Assembly: GCA_026770025.1 (NCBI GenBank)
Contig: JAMXDE010000053.1
Location: 248,001 to 312,000 of the forward strand
DNA from: Craspedostauros australis
Lineage: Eukaryota > Bacillariophyta > Bacillariophyceae > Mastogloiales > Achnanthaceae
Length of the DNA stretch: 64,000 bases
Direction: 5' to 3'
Positions 21,219-30,218 of this stretch are shown one piece after another (the stretch's first letter is position 1; every line of letters begins with the position of its first letter). Position numbers and translations under genes: made by a program. Under the pieces are notes generated by a model. That model ran no database searches. It was not told where the DNA came from and saw only the letters and a list, made by a program, of their open reading frames with translations.

Positions 21219-22217
21219 ATGGCATTGCATGCTGCAAGCCCCTGCCGCAGTTCGATCCATGGAGCCATCTCTGCCAGAATTGCGACCGTGACATTCACTA
21301 CTCTTGTCATTCCCTTCTTGTTCACTTCCTTCATCGGCGTTCGATCCTTCAGAGCAACAGCATTCCCGTTGTGCGATCGGCATCGGAAGCATCTCGCGTC
21401 CACCCAAAGACAGCACCGCATAACACCAGAATCATCCACGATAACGCGAAACGCCATGTCCAGCGACGATGCCAACAACGATGACAACCATGCCAATGCC
21501 AATGAACTCATCACCATGATCGGCTTTGGATCCTTGCTGTCCGAACGTTCTTCGCGGCTCACGTTCCCCAACCTCATCAATTTTCGATTGGGCAGGGTGC
21601 CTTCCAACTACCGCCGCGTCTTCGGCCATCCTGCTTCCATCTTCTTCCAACGCAACATCGCAAATCAGGAAACGTTGGAAATGTCGTCCCTTTCCATCGA
21701 ACCTTGTGATGATGGCGACGGTGGATTCATCTGCTCCATCTTCGAGGTCCCCAACTCCAATCAGGAATTCACCACCGCCAACGGCGTGCCCAGCCAGGCC
21801 TTCTTGGAACGCGAGGAGGAATTCCACATCATCCAAATGCCGTATTCGCAAAACTTGAATAGCAACGATGAAACTAAAACGAAGGCGCTGAATTCCATCG
21901 GGCTGGCGTGCACGTCGTCCACCGACGCGGCCTACATTGCGCAATGGGGACAGCAACGATTTGACGATCACTACAGCAAGTACGGCATTACCACCATCTG
22001 GGGATGGCGGCGCGATTCCGGGCTGCGTCCGTGCGCCGTGTATCTACGACATTGCTACTTGGCCGCCAAATCGATGGGAGATGTGTGTTTCAACTCCTTC
22101 CTCGATGATACGTACTTGGTCGATCGCAAGACGACCGTGCGGGAATACGTGCAGCGGTATCCGAACGTCCTGGAGACGGAGCCGCCGGATTCTTTGCGAG
22201 ACCGGTATTCAGGATGA
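21219..22217 (+). CDS. GGCT-like (gamma-glutamylcyclotransferase fold) protein, membrane-directed N-terminus
   Basis: A 332-residue, single-exon protein. Residues 1-45 carry a hydrophobic segment (VTFTTLVIPFLFTSFIGVRS), possibly a signal peptide or a bipartite organelle leader, though no ASAF motif is seen. The core starts at MIGFGSLLSERSSRLTFPNL, resembling the FGYGSL loop of gamma-glutamylcyclotransferase-like proteins, followed by LGRVPSNYRRVFGH and an acidic residue in FLEREEEFHIIQ where these enzymes have their glutamate. The C-terminus contains YLRHCYLAAKSMGD and TYLVDRKTTVREYV. Enzymes of this fold release 5-oxoproline from gamma-glutamyl compounds. The assignment rests on fold-level motifs only. 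Confidence 0.6.
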   Translation: MALHAASPCRSSIHGAISARIATVTFTTLVIPFLFTSFIGVRSFRATAFPLCDRHRKHLASTQRQHRITPESSTITRNAMSSDDANNDDNHANANELITMIGFGSLLSERSSRLTFPNLINFRLGRVPSNYRRVFGHPASIFFQRNIANQETLEMSSLSIEPCDDGDGGFICSIFEVPNSNQEFTTANGVPSQAFLEREEEFHIIQMPYSQNLNSNDETKTKALNSIGLACTSSTDAAYIAQWGQQRFDDHYSKYGITTIWGWRRDSGLRPCAVYLRHCYLAAKSMGDVCFNSFLDDTYLVDRKTTVREYVQRYPNVLETEPPDSLRDRYSG

Positions 22218-23430
22218 GGCGATGGCGACGTGATGGTGGCAACGGCAGTTCCTGATATCTGCCTGCGCTGAGAGAGGCACGGCAATTGTTTAGATTCTCG
22301 TCTGTAACGAGTTCAAGTTATAGTTGGTCGTGTGTGTCCTCGCACCATCACTATTTTCTAGCCATCCATCCATCCATGCATCCACCTACTTCTTGTTTTG
22401 CGCTGTACAGGTTTGTGTTTGATTTGTTTTCACAAGTTTGTGGCGACGTTCCTTCCCAGTGTCGCCATTATCGCCTCAACTTCCAAACTCTGCAAGTGAA
22501 ACAGACAGACAATCGACTCGACAAACATGTGGCAAGAAACTAGACAAACAGTCAAAATAGACAGACATGCACTTACACAGACGCCCATGACTTTGGCCAA
22601 GTTCACCGGCTTGTAACATCGTGACATTTTCAATACCGTCCGTGATCCTTTAGAGCTCAGCTTGGAGCTTTGTTAAATGACTGACCGGTATCCGGCCGAG
22701 ACACAGATGCTTCGCAATCGACATGTACTATACTCCGTCTGCAACTTCTTTATTTGCATGTGTACCGTGACCGCAATGACTGACAGGTGAGCAAGTACTC
22801 GGTGTCACAGATTCCACGAGACAGAAAAAACAACTTGTTTCTTCCGTTGTGTTGGTCTTTGTCTATGTTTGGGTCTATGTCTCCATCGCTCTCGATGCTG
22901 TTGTTGTCGGCACAAGCACAAGAATGGATCATAGTGGGATGGAGTAGAGCACGACCTATAGTAGAGTGGCGTGGGAGGCTTGTGCTTGGTAAGAACAGGA
23001 AATAATCTGATTGTACGAAATGTCTTGGCTTCACTACCAACCGATCCCCATTTCGCAGATTCGCCAGCGTTGTGCGTGAGCCAGTGAGGAACGCCAATAA
23101 ACGCAAACCAACAAAACTGCGTTGGGCGTCTCTCGAATCCCATTTCGCCGAAATGTGTCTCGTTCCACCCACGATCACTTCACGTGAACCAAAATCATTC
23201 CTCTCTTGAGTCACCCACGTTGATTCACAGTCAATCTTCCGCCCCACGATCAAACGGTTGCAACAACGACATACAATACTCGTTCACACACAAACGCTCT
23301 ACTCGGTGTTATTGCAAAAGCGATTGCGATCGCATCAGCGCATCTCTTCTTCTGCGAGGGAAATCAAGATCAAGACCCTCTCAGCTCATCCTCATCCTCT
23401 CATACAATCTCAATCCAAACAATAGGATCG

Positions 23431-23470
<40 letters not shown>

Positions 23471-23513
23471 ACAACAACAACAACAACAACAACAACGAAC
23501 TATCAACACCAGT
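22218..23513. other. Intergenic region with the 5' leader of the secreted-protein gene
   Basis: No gene is recognised between 22218 and about 23180. The last part is leader or promoter and holds an ATC/AAC microsatellite. Confidence 0.5.
23429..23497. repeat. Compound microsatellite (ATC)n(AAC)n
   Basis: About 13 ATC units run directly into about 9 AAC units, ending 17 bases before the start codon at 23514, so it lies in the 5' untranslated leader. Confidence 0.9.
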
Positions 23514-24461
23514 ATGAAGTTCTCCTTCTTCGCATCCGCCACCATCTTTGCCGCGGCATTCCTACCAGCTGCACTTGCCAACAAAGATGTAGCACACATC
23601 AACCTCGACGAGCGCGAGCTCGATGCCGATGCCGACATCATGGCTGCCATCGAAAACATGGTGGATATCCCCGTCGTCGAGCCTAGCATTCCGATCACAG
23701 CCTCGACCTCGGACAATGAGGACAAAGATGACGAGCACCGCCAACGTGAGCTCCTCAGAAGCCATCATGGACATGTGGATGCCAACCACGATGAGCGTCT
23801 GCTCGTCGAAGGCAACCACGGGAATTGCGATGCTGAGACAGAGAGCAACCTCCGAGTGTCAATCTCAACAGACTCCAAGGGTCACGAGTTCGGTTGGATG
23901 ATGCAAGAAAGAACCGACAACGGCGTTGGCGACCTCATCTTTTCGCAGATGGGCTATCCGTCCAAGTTCACCTTCAATTACAAAGGATGCTTCGATGCTG
24001 ACAAATGCTACAAGCTCACGTTCGTCGATACCGGCGAGGACGGATTCCAATCCAACGCCTATGGAATCGACGTCGTGAACAATGGATTCACCATGATGAG
24101 CGTGCGTGGCAACACGCCCCAGTTCCGTGGCGGAACCATCGTCTACGTGGGCAAGTGCGAAACGCTGACCTTCAACGTGGTCGGCGGCAAGAAGGCGAAG
24201 AAGCGCAAGCTCAGGGCCTTCTTTGCGGAGCTGGAACCGAAGGCTATCGTTGTGCTCGATCGCAAGATCAACAACAAAGAGAACTTTTCCCAGGACTTTG
24301 TGGTCGACGTCAGCCGTTGCTACCATGCCGTCGTGACGCACAATGGAGGAAACAAAGGTTTCGTCAGCGGGTCCATCAGACATGGCAACTCCGTTTCGAA
24401 TTTCAGTACCAACCGGAACCACGAGAGTCAGCTGATCATGGCGGGATACTGTTCCGAGTAG
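23514..24461 (+). CDS. Secreted protein with diatom-type Cys-containing domain (315 aa)
   Basis: The ATG at 23514 opens a clear signal peptide (MKFSFFASATIFAAAFLPAA, then LANKD). I choose it over the longer upstream frame because the preceding codons translate the microsatellite. Residues 25-100 are acidic and disordered with two RELL/ERLL spots that could be processing sites. From about residue 105 a domain has the pattern NLRVSISTDSKGHEFGWMM, ..Y.SKFTFNYKGCF, CYKLTFVDTGEDGF, as in extracellular diatom proteins with TD-x-x-G-x-E-x-x-W and CY-x-(F/L)-x-x-x-D-x-x-x-DG. A second half repeats the theme more weakly (VVLDRKI, RCYHAVVTHNGGNKGF). Probably secreted or cell-wall associated; the ligand is unknown. 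Confidence 0.8.
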   Translation: MKFSFFASATIFAAAFLPAALANKDVAHINLDERELDADADIMAAIENMVDIPVVEPSIPITASTSDNEDKDDEHRQRELLRSHHGHVDANHDERLLVEGNHGNCDAETESNLRVSISTDSKGHEFGWMMQERTDNGVGDLIFSQMGYPSKFTFNYKGCFDADKCYKLTFVDTGEDGFQSNAYGIDVVNNGFTMMSVRGNTPQFRGGTIVYVGKCETLTFNVVGGKKAKKRKLRAFFAELEPKAIVVLDRKINNKENFSQDFVVDVSRCYHAVVTHNGGNKGFVSGSIRHGNSVSNFSTNRNHESQLIMAGYCSE

Positions 24462-25227
24462 GCCCCATCTATTGACTGCGCGGCAGGCTTCTCTGGATGG
24501 ACTCGCTAGAAGCATCCCCAAGCCAAAAGAGAGGCAACAGCACTCACAATTAGACTAGTAGTTTACAACATCAACTTAGCATCCAACTTTGAACGAAATG
24601 AGTACGAGCTAAGTAACTGGTCTTCGTCATGATCGCACTGGAAGTAGAGTACGATACATGGGCGTTGAATCCATGAGGACGCAGCTCTGCAGAGACTACC
24701 AGCACGATGCGCTGGTTGCTCTCTAGCTTCCATTTTGCGACTTCCTGAGAAAGCGAAAATTAAAACACTATTTCAGTACGATAGCATACGTCACGCAACC
24801 AACTCCGCTTCTTCACGCACTCACTCATTCGTTCTGTGTTCGTGTTTGTTCGCAACACAACAACGAAACGAGTCAGAAAGAGCGACAACCATGATGACGA
24901 TGTGGCAACGTCGTGTGCCGTCTTTTTGCTTTCCCAGTTGAAGCAGAGGATTGATCGAGGTTGTGCTTGGTGGCATTTCATCAGTGCTGCCACAACAACA
25001 GAGCTGTGGGCAATTGATCCTTCTGAATTCAATCAAGCAGAGTACTGATAGGGAAGCCGAGAAACAGCCACACTGTCTGTTCCATCATTGATTGCTCCAC
25101 AAGATCATCACATTCAACTTGTTGCCACGAGAACGAGAACGAGAACGAGGACGAATATCACCTACTCAGCAGTGCAGTGCAATAGACAGAGACAGAGACG
25201 CAGTGACTGACTTCTGAGGAATCCATC
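24462..25227. other. Intergenic region, no gene seen
   Basis: Contains the promoter and leader of the ABC1 kinase gene and a short (GAGAAC)n stretch near 25130. Confidence 0.5.
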
Positions 25228-28049
25228 ATGAGTCCTTCTGCAACCTCAAGCAACGGCAGCATGAGTCCCCGACGATGGACTCTGTGTCTTTCCATGGCAC
25301 TGTCGATGACCCTGTGGATGGCGGCATCCATGCCATCCGCATCAGCGTTCGTCGCTCCTTCCCAGAGGCTTGCTGTTGGCACAAGAAGCTTCACCAGCAG
25401 CCTCCAAAGCAGCACGATCTCGGAAACCAGCGCCGCCATGAAAGACATGCGCGACCGCATGGAGGAGGACGAGGACACGAAGCTGCTGATGCAGGCATTG
25501 CGCGGACAGAACATGAATGACGATGATGCTGCGATGGAAGGCATGCAGATGCGATTGGTCGATATCGACAACGATGCCACCGACAGCAACGGCCTGCCAT
25601 TGTACTACGACCCCATCGCGCTGCAATCCTTCTTCTCGCGGCGCCCCTTGGCCGTCGCGACGCGCGTCCTGCAGATCGCTTCGGTCGGCGGCGGCTTCTT
25701 TGCCAACGCCGCGATCGACGCCATCCTGCGCCGCAACACGCCCGAACGCGAGGTCCAACGTGCCGCGCAGCTGCGCGATACCATCACCAGCTTGGGTCCC
25801 TTCTTCATCAAGATCGGACAGGCCCTGTCGATCCGCCCCGACGTCTTGTCGCCGCGATCCATGGTCGAGCTGCAGAAGCTGTGCGACAAGGTGCCGTCGT
25901 TCGACACCAAGATCGCCTTCGCCACGATCGAGCGCGAGCTGGGCAAGACCGTTGATGAGCTCTTTTCCGAGATCACGCCGGAACCCGTCGCGGCCGCCAG
26001 TTTGGGCCAGGTCTACCGCGCCACGCTGCGTGCGACGGGTGAGACGGTCGCCGTCAAGGTGCAGCGTCCCGCCGTGCTCGAGACCGTCTCGTTGGATCTC
26101 TACTTGGCGCGCGAGTTGGGATTGTTGGCGCGCAAATTCCCGGCCCTCGTCAAGCGGTTGGATGCCGTCGATCTGCTAGACGAATTCGCGTATCGGTTTT
26201 ATCAGGAGTTGGATTACAATTTGGAGTGCGAGAACGGCATCCGCATCAAGAAGGATATGGCCGTGTTGCCGATGGTCGTGATTCCGGGCAACTTTCCGGA
26301 TTACACCTCCAGGCGTGTGCATGTGGCGGAGTGGATTGACGGCGAGAAGCTCAGTCAGAGCACGGCCGATGATGTCGGAGCGCTTGTCAATTTGGGAGTC
26401 ATCACCTATCTCACGCAGCTCTTGGATAAGGGATTCTTTCATGCTGGTGAGTGTGTGCGGCTTTGCATCGAATATCATGCTGTTCATTGCCTGTTCATTG
26501 CCTGTTCATTGCTTTGTTCATTGCTCTTCCTTTTTTGCTCACTCGATTATCTTTCATCAACATCGTCTTCCATCCATCCACACAACGAACCCAACTCAAA
26601 CCAACCCAACAAATCACAGATCCCCACCCCGGCAACATGATGCGCACGACCGACGGCAAGCTCGCAATCCTCGATTTCGGTCTCATGACGGACATCACAG
26701 ACGATCAGAAGTACGGCATGGTCGAAGCCATCGCGCATCTCATCAATCGTGATTATACACAGATCGGCCAGGATTTCATCAATCTTGATTTCATTCCCAA
26801 GAACACCGACACGGAGCCCATCGTGCCTGCGTTGAAGAAGGTGTTTGATGTGGCCCTTGCAGGAGGCGGTGCCAAGTCCATCAACTTCCAGGAGCTCGCG
26901 GCGGATTTGGCTGAAATTACCTTCGAGTATCCGTTCCGTATTCCGCCGGTACGTGTTGTGTATTGTATACTGTGTTGTGTATTGTGCGCATGAACAGCGA
27001 TGGTCACATTTACGCACGTTTACACTTCTTGATGGCACTCCACTCATTCAAAACTGTGCCTCTCACTTTCATTCATTCCAACTTCTCCATCTTTCCAAAC
27101 AAACCAACTAACAAACGACCCCCCCCCCCCCCCCCCCCCCCCGCCGCAGTACTTTGCACTCATCATCCGAGCCATCTCAGTGCTCGAGGGCATCGCCTTG
27201 GTTGGCAACCCTAACTTTGCCATCATCGACGAGGCCTATCCCTACATCGCACGTCGTCTCATGACGGACGACTCCCCCCGCCTACGCGCAGCCCTGCGCT
27301 ACATGGTGTACGGCAAGGAAGGTGAGTTCTCGGCCGAAAAGGTGATTGACCTCTTGGAGGCCTTGGAAAAGTTCAAGGCGATACGCGATCAGGGTGACGG
27401 CAGCGCCTTCAAGGTGGATGGCGTGCGCGGTTCCAAGACTGTTGGCGGTGCCGGCGACTTCGTGGGCAGCCAGCAGGTCGACACGTCGGAACGCGACACC
27501 GATATCGATGGCGGACGATTCCGCGTCTCATCGACTCCCCTGAGAACCACGACCATCTCGGATCAGAGCGATCTGGACAACGAAACCGCGCGCGAAGCCT
27601 TGCGCTTCTTCTTCAGCCCCGAAGGCCAATCCTTCCGCGAGTTCATGCTGGAGGAGATTGTGACGGTGGTCGACGCCTCGAGCCGCGAGGCCACACAGGA
27701 GCTGGCACGCCGACTGGGATTGGGCGTGACCTTCCCCGTTCCCAACTTTGTGCGCGCCTTGAGCCCCGAACTGAGCCAGCAGGACAGACGCATGGTGCAG
27801 CAGATCGGAACGCTCGTGCAGTTCCTGTCAGGCGACATCGAAGGTGCCATGCCGCAACCCGCCACGACGACGGGCGGGCGGCTGTTGAATTCACCCAGCG
27901 CGACGCGGTTGCGCGGGTTGATTCCGGTGTTCCGCGAGTACACGCCGCAGTTGCGGGAGTTCGGAACGTTGCTGGTGGCGCGGTTGACGGAGAAGACGAT
28001 CGCACGCGGGTTGAATTATGTGTCGCAGCGGTTGGCGCCGTCCAGGTAA
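25228..28049 (+). CDS. Plastid-targeted ABC1/UbiB-type atypical kinase
   Basis: ABC1 kinases support prenylquinone metabolism and redox homeostasis, usually at plastoglobules in plastids. Exons are 25228-26446, 26620-26948 and 27150-28049, giving 815 codons with phase 1 and phase 0 introns (GTGAGT/CACAG; GTACGT/CGCAG). The N-terminus has a hydrophobic signal (LCLSMALSMTLWMAASM) and the motif ASA-FVAP, where diatom plastid proteins are cleaved. Family motifs appear in order: KxGQ (FIKIGQALS), Ala-rich loop AAASLGQVY, lysine in VAVKVQRP, ELDYNLECEN, then in exon 2 DPHPGN and the metal-binding LDFGLMTD. Exon 3 is a helical C-terminal extension. All catalytic residues are present. The start at 25261 is an alternative. 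Confidence 0.96.
27119..27142. repeat. Poly-C tract of 24 next to a splice acceptor
   Basis: 24 consecutive C within intron 2 of the ABC1 kinase gene, seven bases before exon 3 (GCCGCAG follows), where the polypyrimidine tract belongs. Confidence 0.9.
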
Positions 28050-28295
28050 TTGGCATGCAATCAGATTACGGCAGGGTGGTGCGCGGATGGCACTCTGAAG
28101 CATCGAGGAAACTACTCTCTTCTAACGATTAAACAAACATGACAACGTCCATTGTATCGTTCGCCAGAACACCTGAGGAATGCTATGCTAGTATGATATT
28201 GTATGCGCATGCTCTATTGTGGTTGCATGGCTAATTAGCACGTGCGGTCACTCTCTCTGTCGCTGTCTGTAGAGAGAGACAGAGCAACTGCATGT

Positions 28296-29363
28296 TCATT
28301 CAACGTCACACCGAACATACTTGGACGAAAACAACCCCGACCGGAAATCCTCTAGCAGCTGCTTCTTTTCGTGCAGCAGATTGTTGTTCCGCCGCGCCTG
28401 CACGGCCGCTCGATCGCGCTGCTGCATATCCAAGGCATGTTGGATCCATTCGATGCCGCCGACCCCCCAAACCTCAATGGCATCGACGTCGAAATAGTAG
28501 AGCGAATCGTCGCGCATCGGCAAGAGATCGCCATCCCGAAACGTCCCGCAGAATGGCAAGGCCCGACAATCTTCCAGCGTCTCGGTGATATGAATGCGCG
28601 ATTGATTATGCATGCCGCCGATGCGGATGCCATCGTCGTGCGTGCATCGCACAAGTTCGTGGTCAAGATGGGTGGATGGGAATACTTGGAGGATGCCATC
28701 GCGGATGGTGAAGACGAAGCAGTCGTTGGTCTTCGCGCATTGCTTCGTGGATTGCCACGACGTTGCGAGGTAGAGGCCGATCGTAGTGGCAGCACCGGTG
28801 CTGAACATGGTGACGCTGGGACCATCGTAGCCGTCGATGCAATGGCGCAACCGCGCATAGGACAAGCCATCGCCTTGCTGCGACGAGTAGAGACATTGCC
28901 AAGCGGCCGACAGGATGCCGGGATCCTCGTGCACGAGCTGGTGCTGCAAGGCTGGCGTCGTGAGGAAGATCGACGACTTGCCCTGCAGATCGGGCAGCGC
29001 GGGAACGTGCTCCCACTCGTCGTCCGTTTGGCGATGCTGCTGCAACCTCGTGAGCTTCTTCTGCTGCTGCTTCTTGGCCTTGCCAGCGCTGAACTGCGCC
29101 TGCTGCCAGGCCCGCAGCTCCTCCGCAGATGGCTCCATCAACGAGCTCTCCTCGCTTTCCGCATCGTCATCTTTGCCATCGTTATTGCCATCATTGAGGA
29201 GGTTCGACAGATCCATGTCGCCGAACTGCGACGTGAGCCGCGACAGCAGCTCCTTTTCGTCTTCCACTGCGTTGCTTGTCATGTTGCCGTTGTTGTTGTT
29301 GTTGCTTTGCTTGTTGTCGTCCGAGCATAGGAGTATAGTTGCGGATACGACCGAAGTGTGCAT
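28296..29363 (-). CDS. TLDc-domain protein (OXR1/NCOA7-like)
   Basis: TLDc proteins are linked to protection from oxidative stress and to binding of the vacuolar ATPase. This one has up to 355 residues; the ATG at 29363 or the one at 29282 (MTSNAVEDE) could be the start. Residues 1-125 are acidic and Gln-rich. The TLDc domain covers about 150-320: WQCLYSSQQGDGLSYARL, PSVTMFSTG, CFVFTI, GIRIGGMHNQSRIHI, CRALPFCGTF and the closing IEVWGVGG typical of the fold. A helical tail follows. It converges on the ABC1 kinase gene with only about 250 bases between stops. No introns are seen. Confidence 0.9.
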   Translation of the reverse strand: MHTSVVSATILLCSDDNKQSNNNNNGNMTSNAVEDEKELLSRLTSQFGDMDLSNLLNDGNNDGKDDDAESEESSLMEPSAEELRAWQQAQFSAGKAKKQQQKKLTRLQQHRQTDDEWEHVPALPDLQGKSSIFLTTPALQHQLVHEDPGILSAAWQCLYSSQQGDGLSYARLRHCIDGYDGPSVTMFSTGAATTIGLYLATSWQSTKQCAKTNDCFVFTIRDGILQVFPSTHLDHELVRCTHDDGIRIGGMHNQSRIHITETLEDCRALPFCGTFRDGDLLPMRDDSLYYFDVDAIEVWGVGGIEWIQHALDMQQRDRAAVQARRNNNLLHEKKQLLEDFRSGLFSSKYVRCDVE

Positions 29364-30218
29364 GCGACGACCGCTCTATTCAAACTGTTGGTCGGACGCG
29401 CTTCATTGTTGTGTTCTTCTTGCTTGCCGCGTGGCGTGTTCTTCTTCGATTGTCGCACTTGGCATTGTGCCACGTCGGTATTGTTCGTGTTCGTGTTAAT
29501 TGATCTGTCCGAAAGGTCACGATCTCATTTTCCAGGATTGTGTCCGTTATTTCCTTTGTACGCAGAGTAGTCAATCGAATCAAACGGGTTCTCCCTTTTG
29601 TGCTGTGACAATTCTTTTGCGAATGACATGTGACACGTCAGCCCGATTGTACCCGTATGAATCTGTAGAATCTGCATCGAATCTGAGAAAATTAGAACAA
29701 TGGCGGGGCGTTTAGTACCATGCCACTTCGTGAAAGTTGTGAGGTTCGTTGCTCGTTGAATTGTGAGGTCTTGGTCTTTCGCCCTTGGGAAGCAAGGATG
29801 CGAGGTTGCGCGACGTGGTGAGTTGTGAGGTGAGCGGAGACGAGTAGATGCGTGGTTGCTTGTAGTCGTATGTGTGGTGACTTGTCAAGGTGGAAAGCAA
29901 ACGTCGACGCCATCGCTGTTTTCCAACGTGCTTTGAGTGCAAAGGTCGTGCCTGTTCGATGCTTGCTTGCTCGCTCTCTATCGTGATCACAAAAAGCAAA
30001 GCAGCGCAAAGCAACGCAACGCAAAGTAAAGTAAAGCAAAGCAGCTCATCCCATTTCACTTGACTTGACTTGACTCCATTACAACACAACACAACACAAC
30101 ACAACACAACACAACACAACACAACACAACACAACACAACACAACACAACACAACACAACACAACACAACACAACACAACACAACACAACGCATTCGCAT
30201 ACGAGCACTTTGCCCAAC
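29364..30218. other. Promoter region between divergent genes, with pentamer arrays
   Basis: Lies between the TLDc gene (leftward) and the phosphate transporter gene (rightward). No gene is seen; the right half is repeat. Confidence 0.5.
29996..30190. repeat. Three pentanucleotide arrays in series
   Basis: Degenerate (GCAAA)n at about 29996-30045, (TTGAC)n at 30058-30075 and a nearly perfect (ACAAC)22 at 30081-30190, ending 28 bases before the transporter ATG. All have a 5-base period. Confidence 0.92.

Noticed and set aside
28371-29330. A 319-codon plus-strand open frame
   Set aside because: Exact antisense of the TLDc gene, which carries clear domain motifs.
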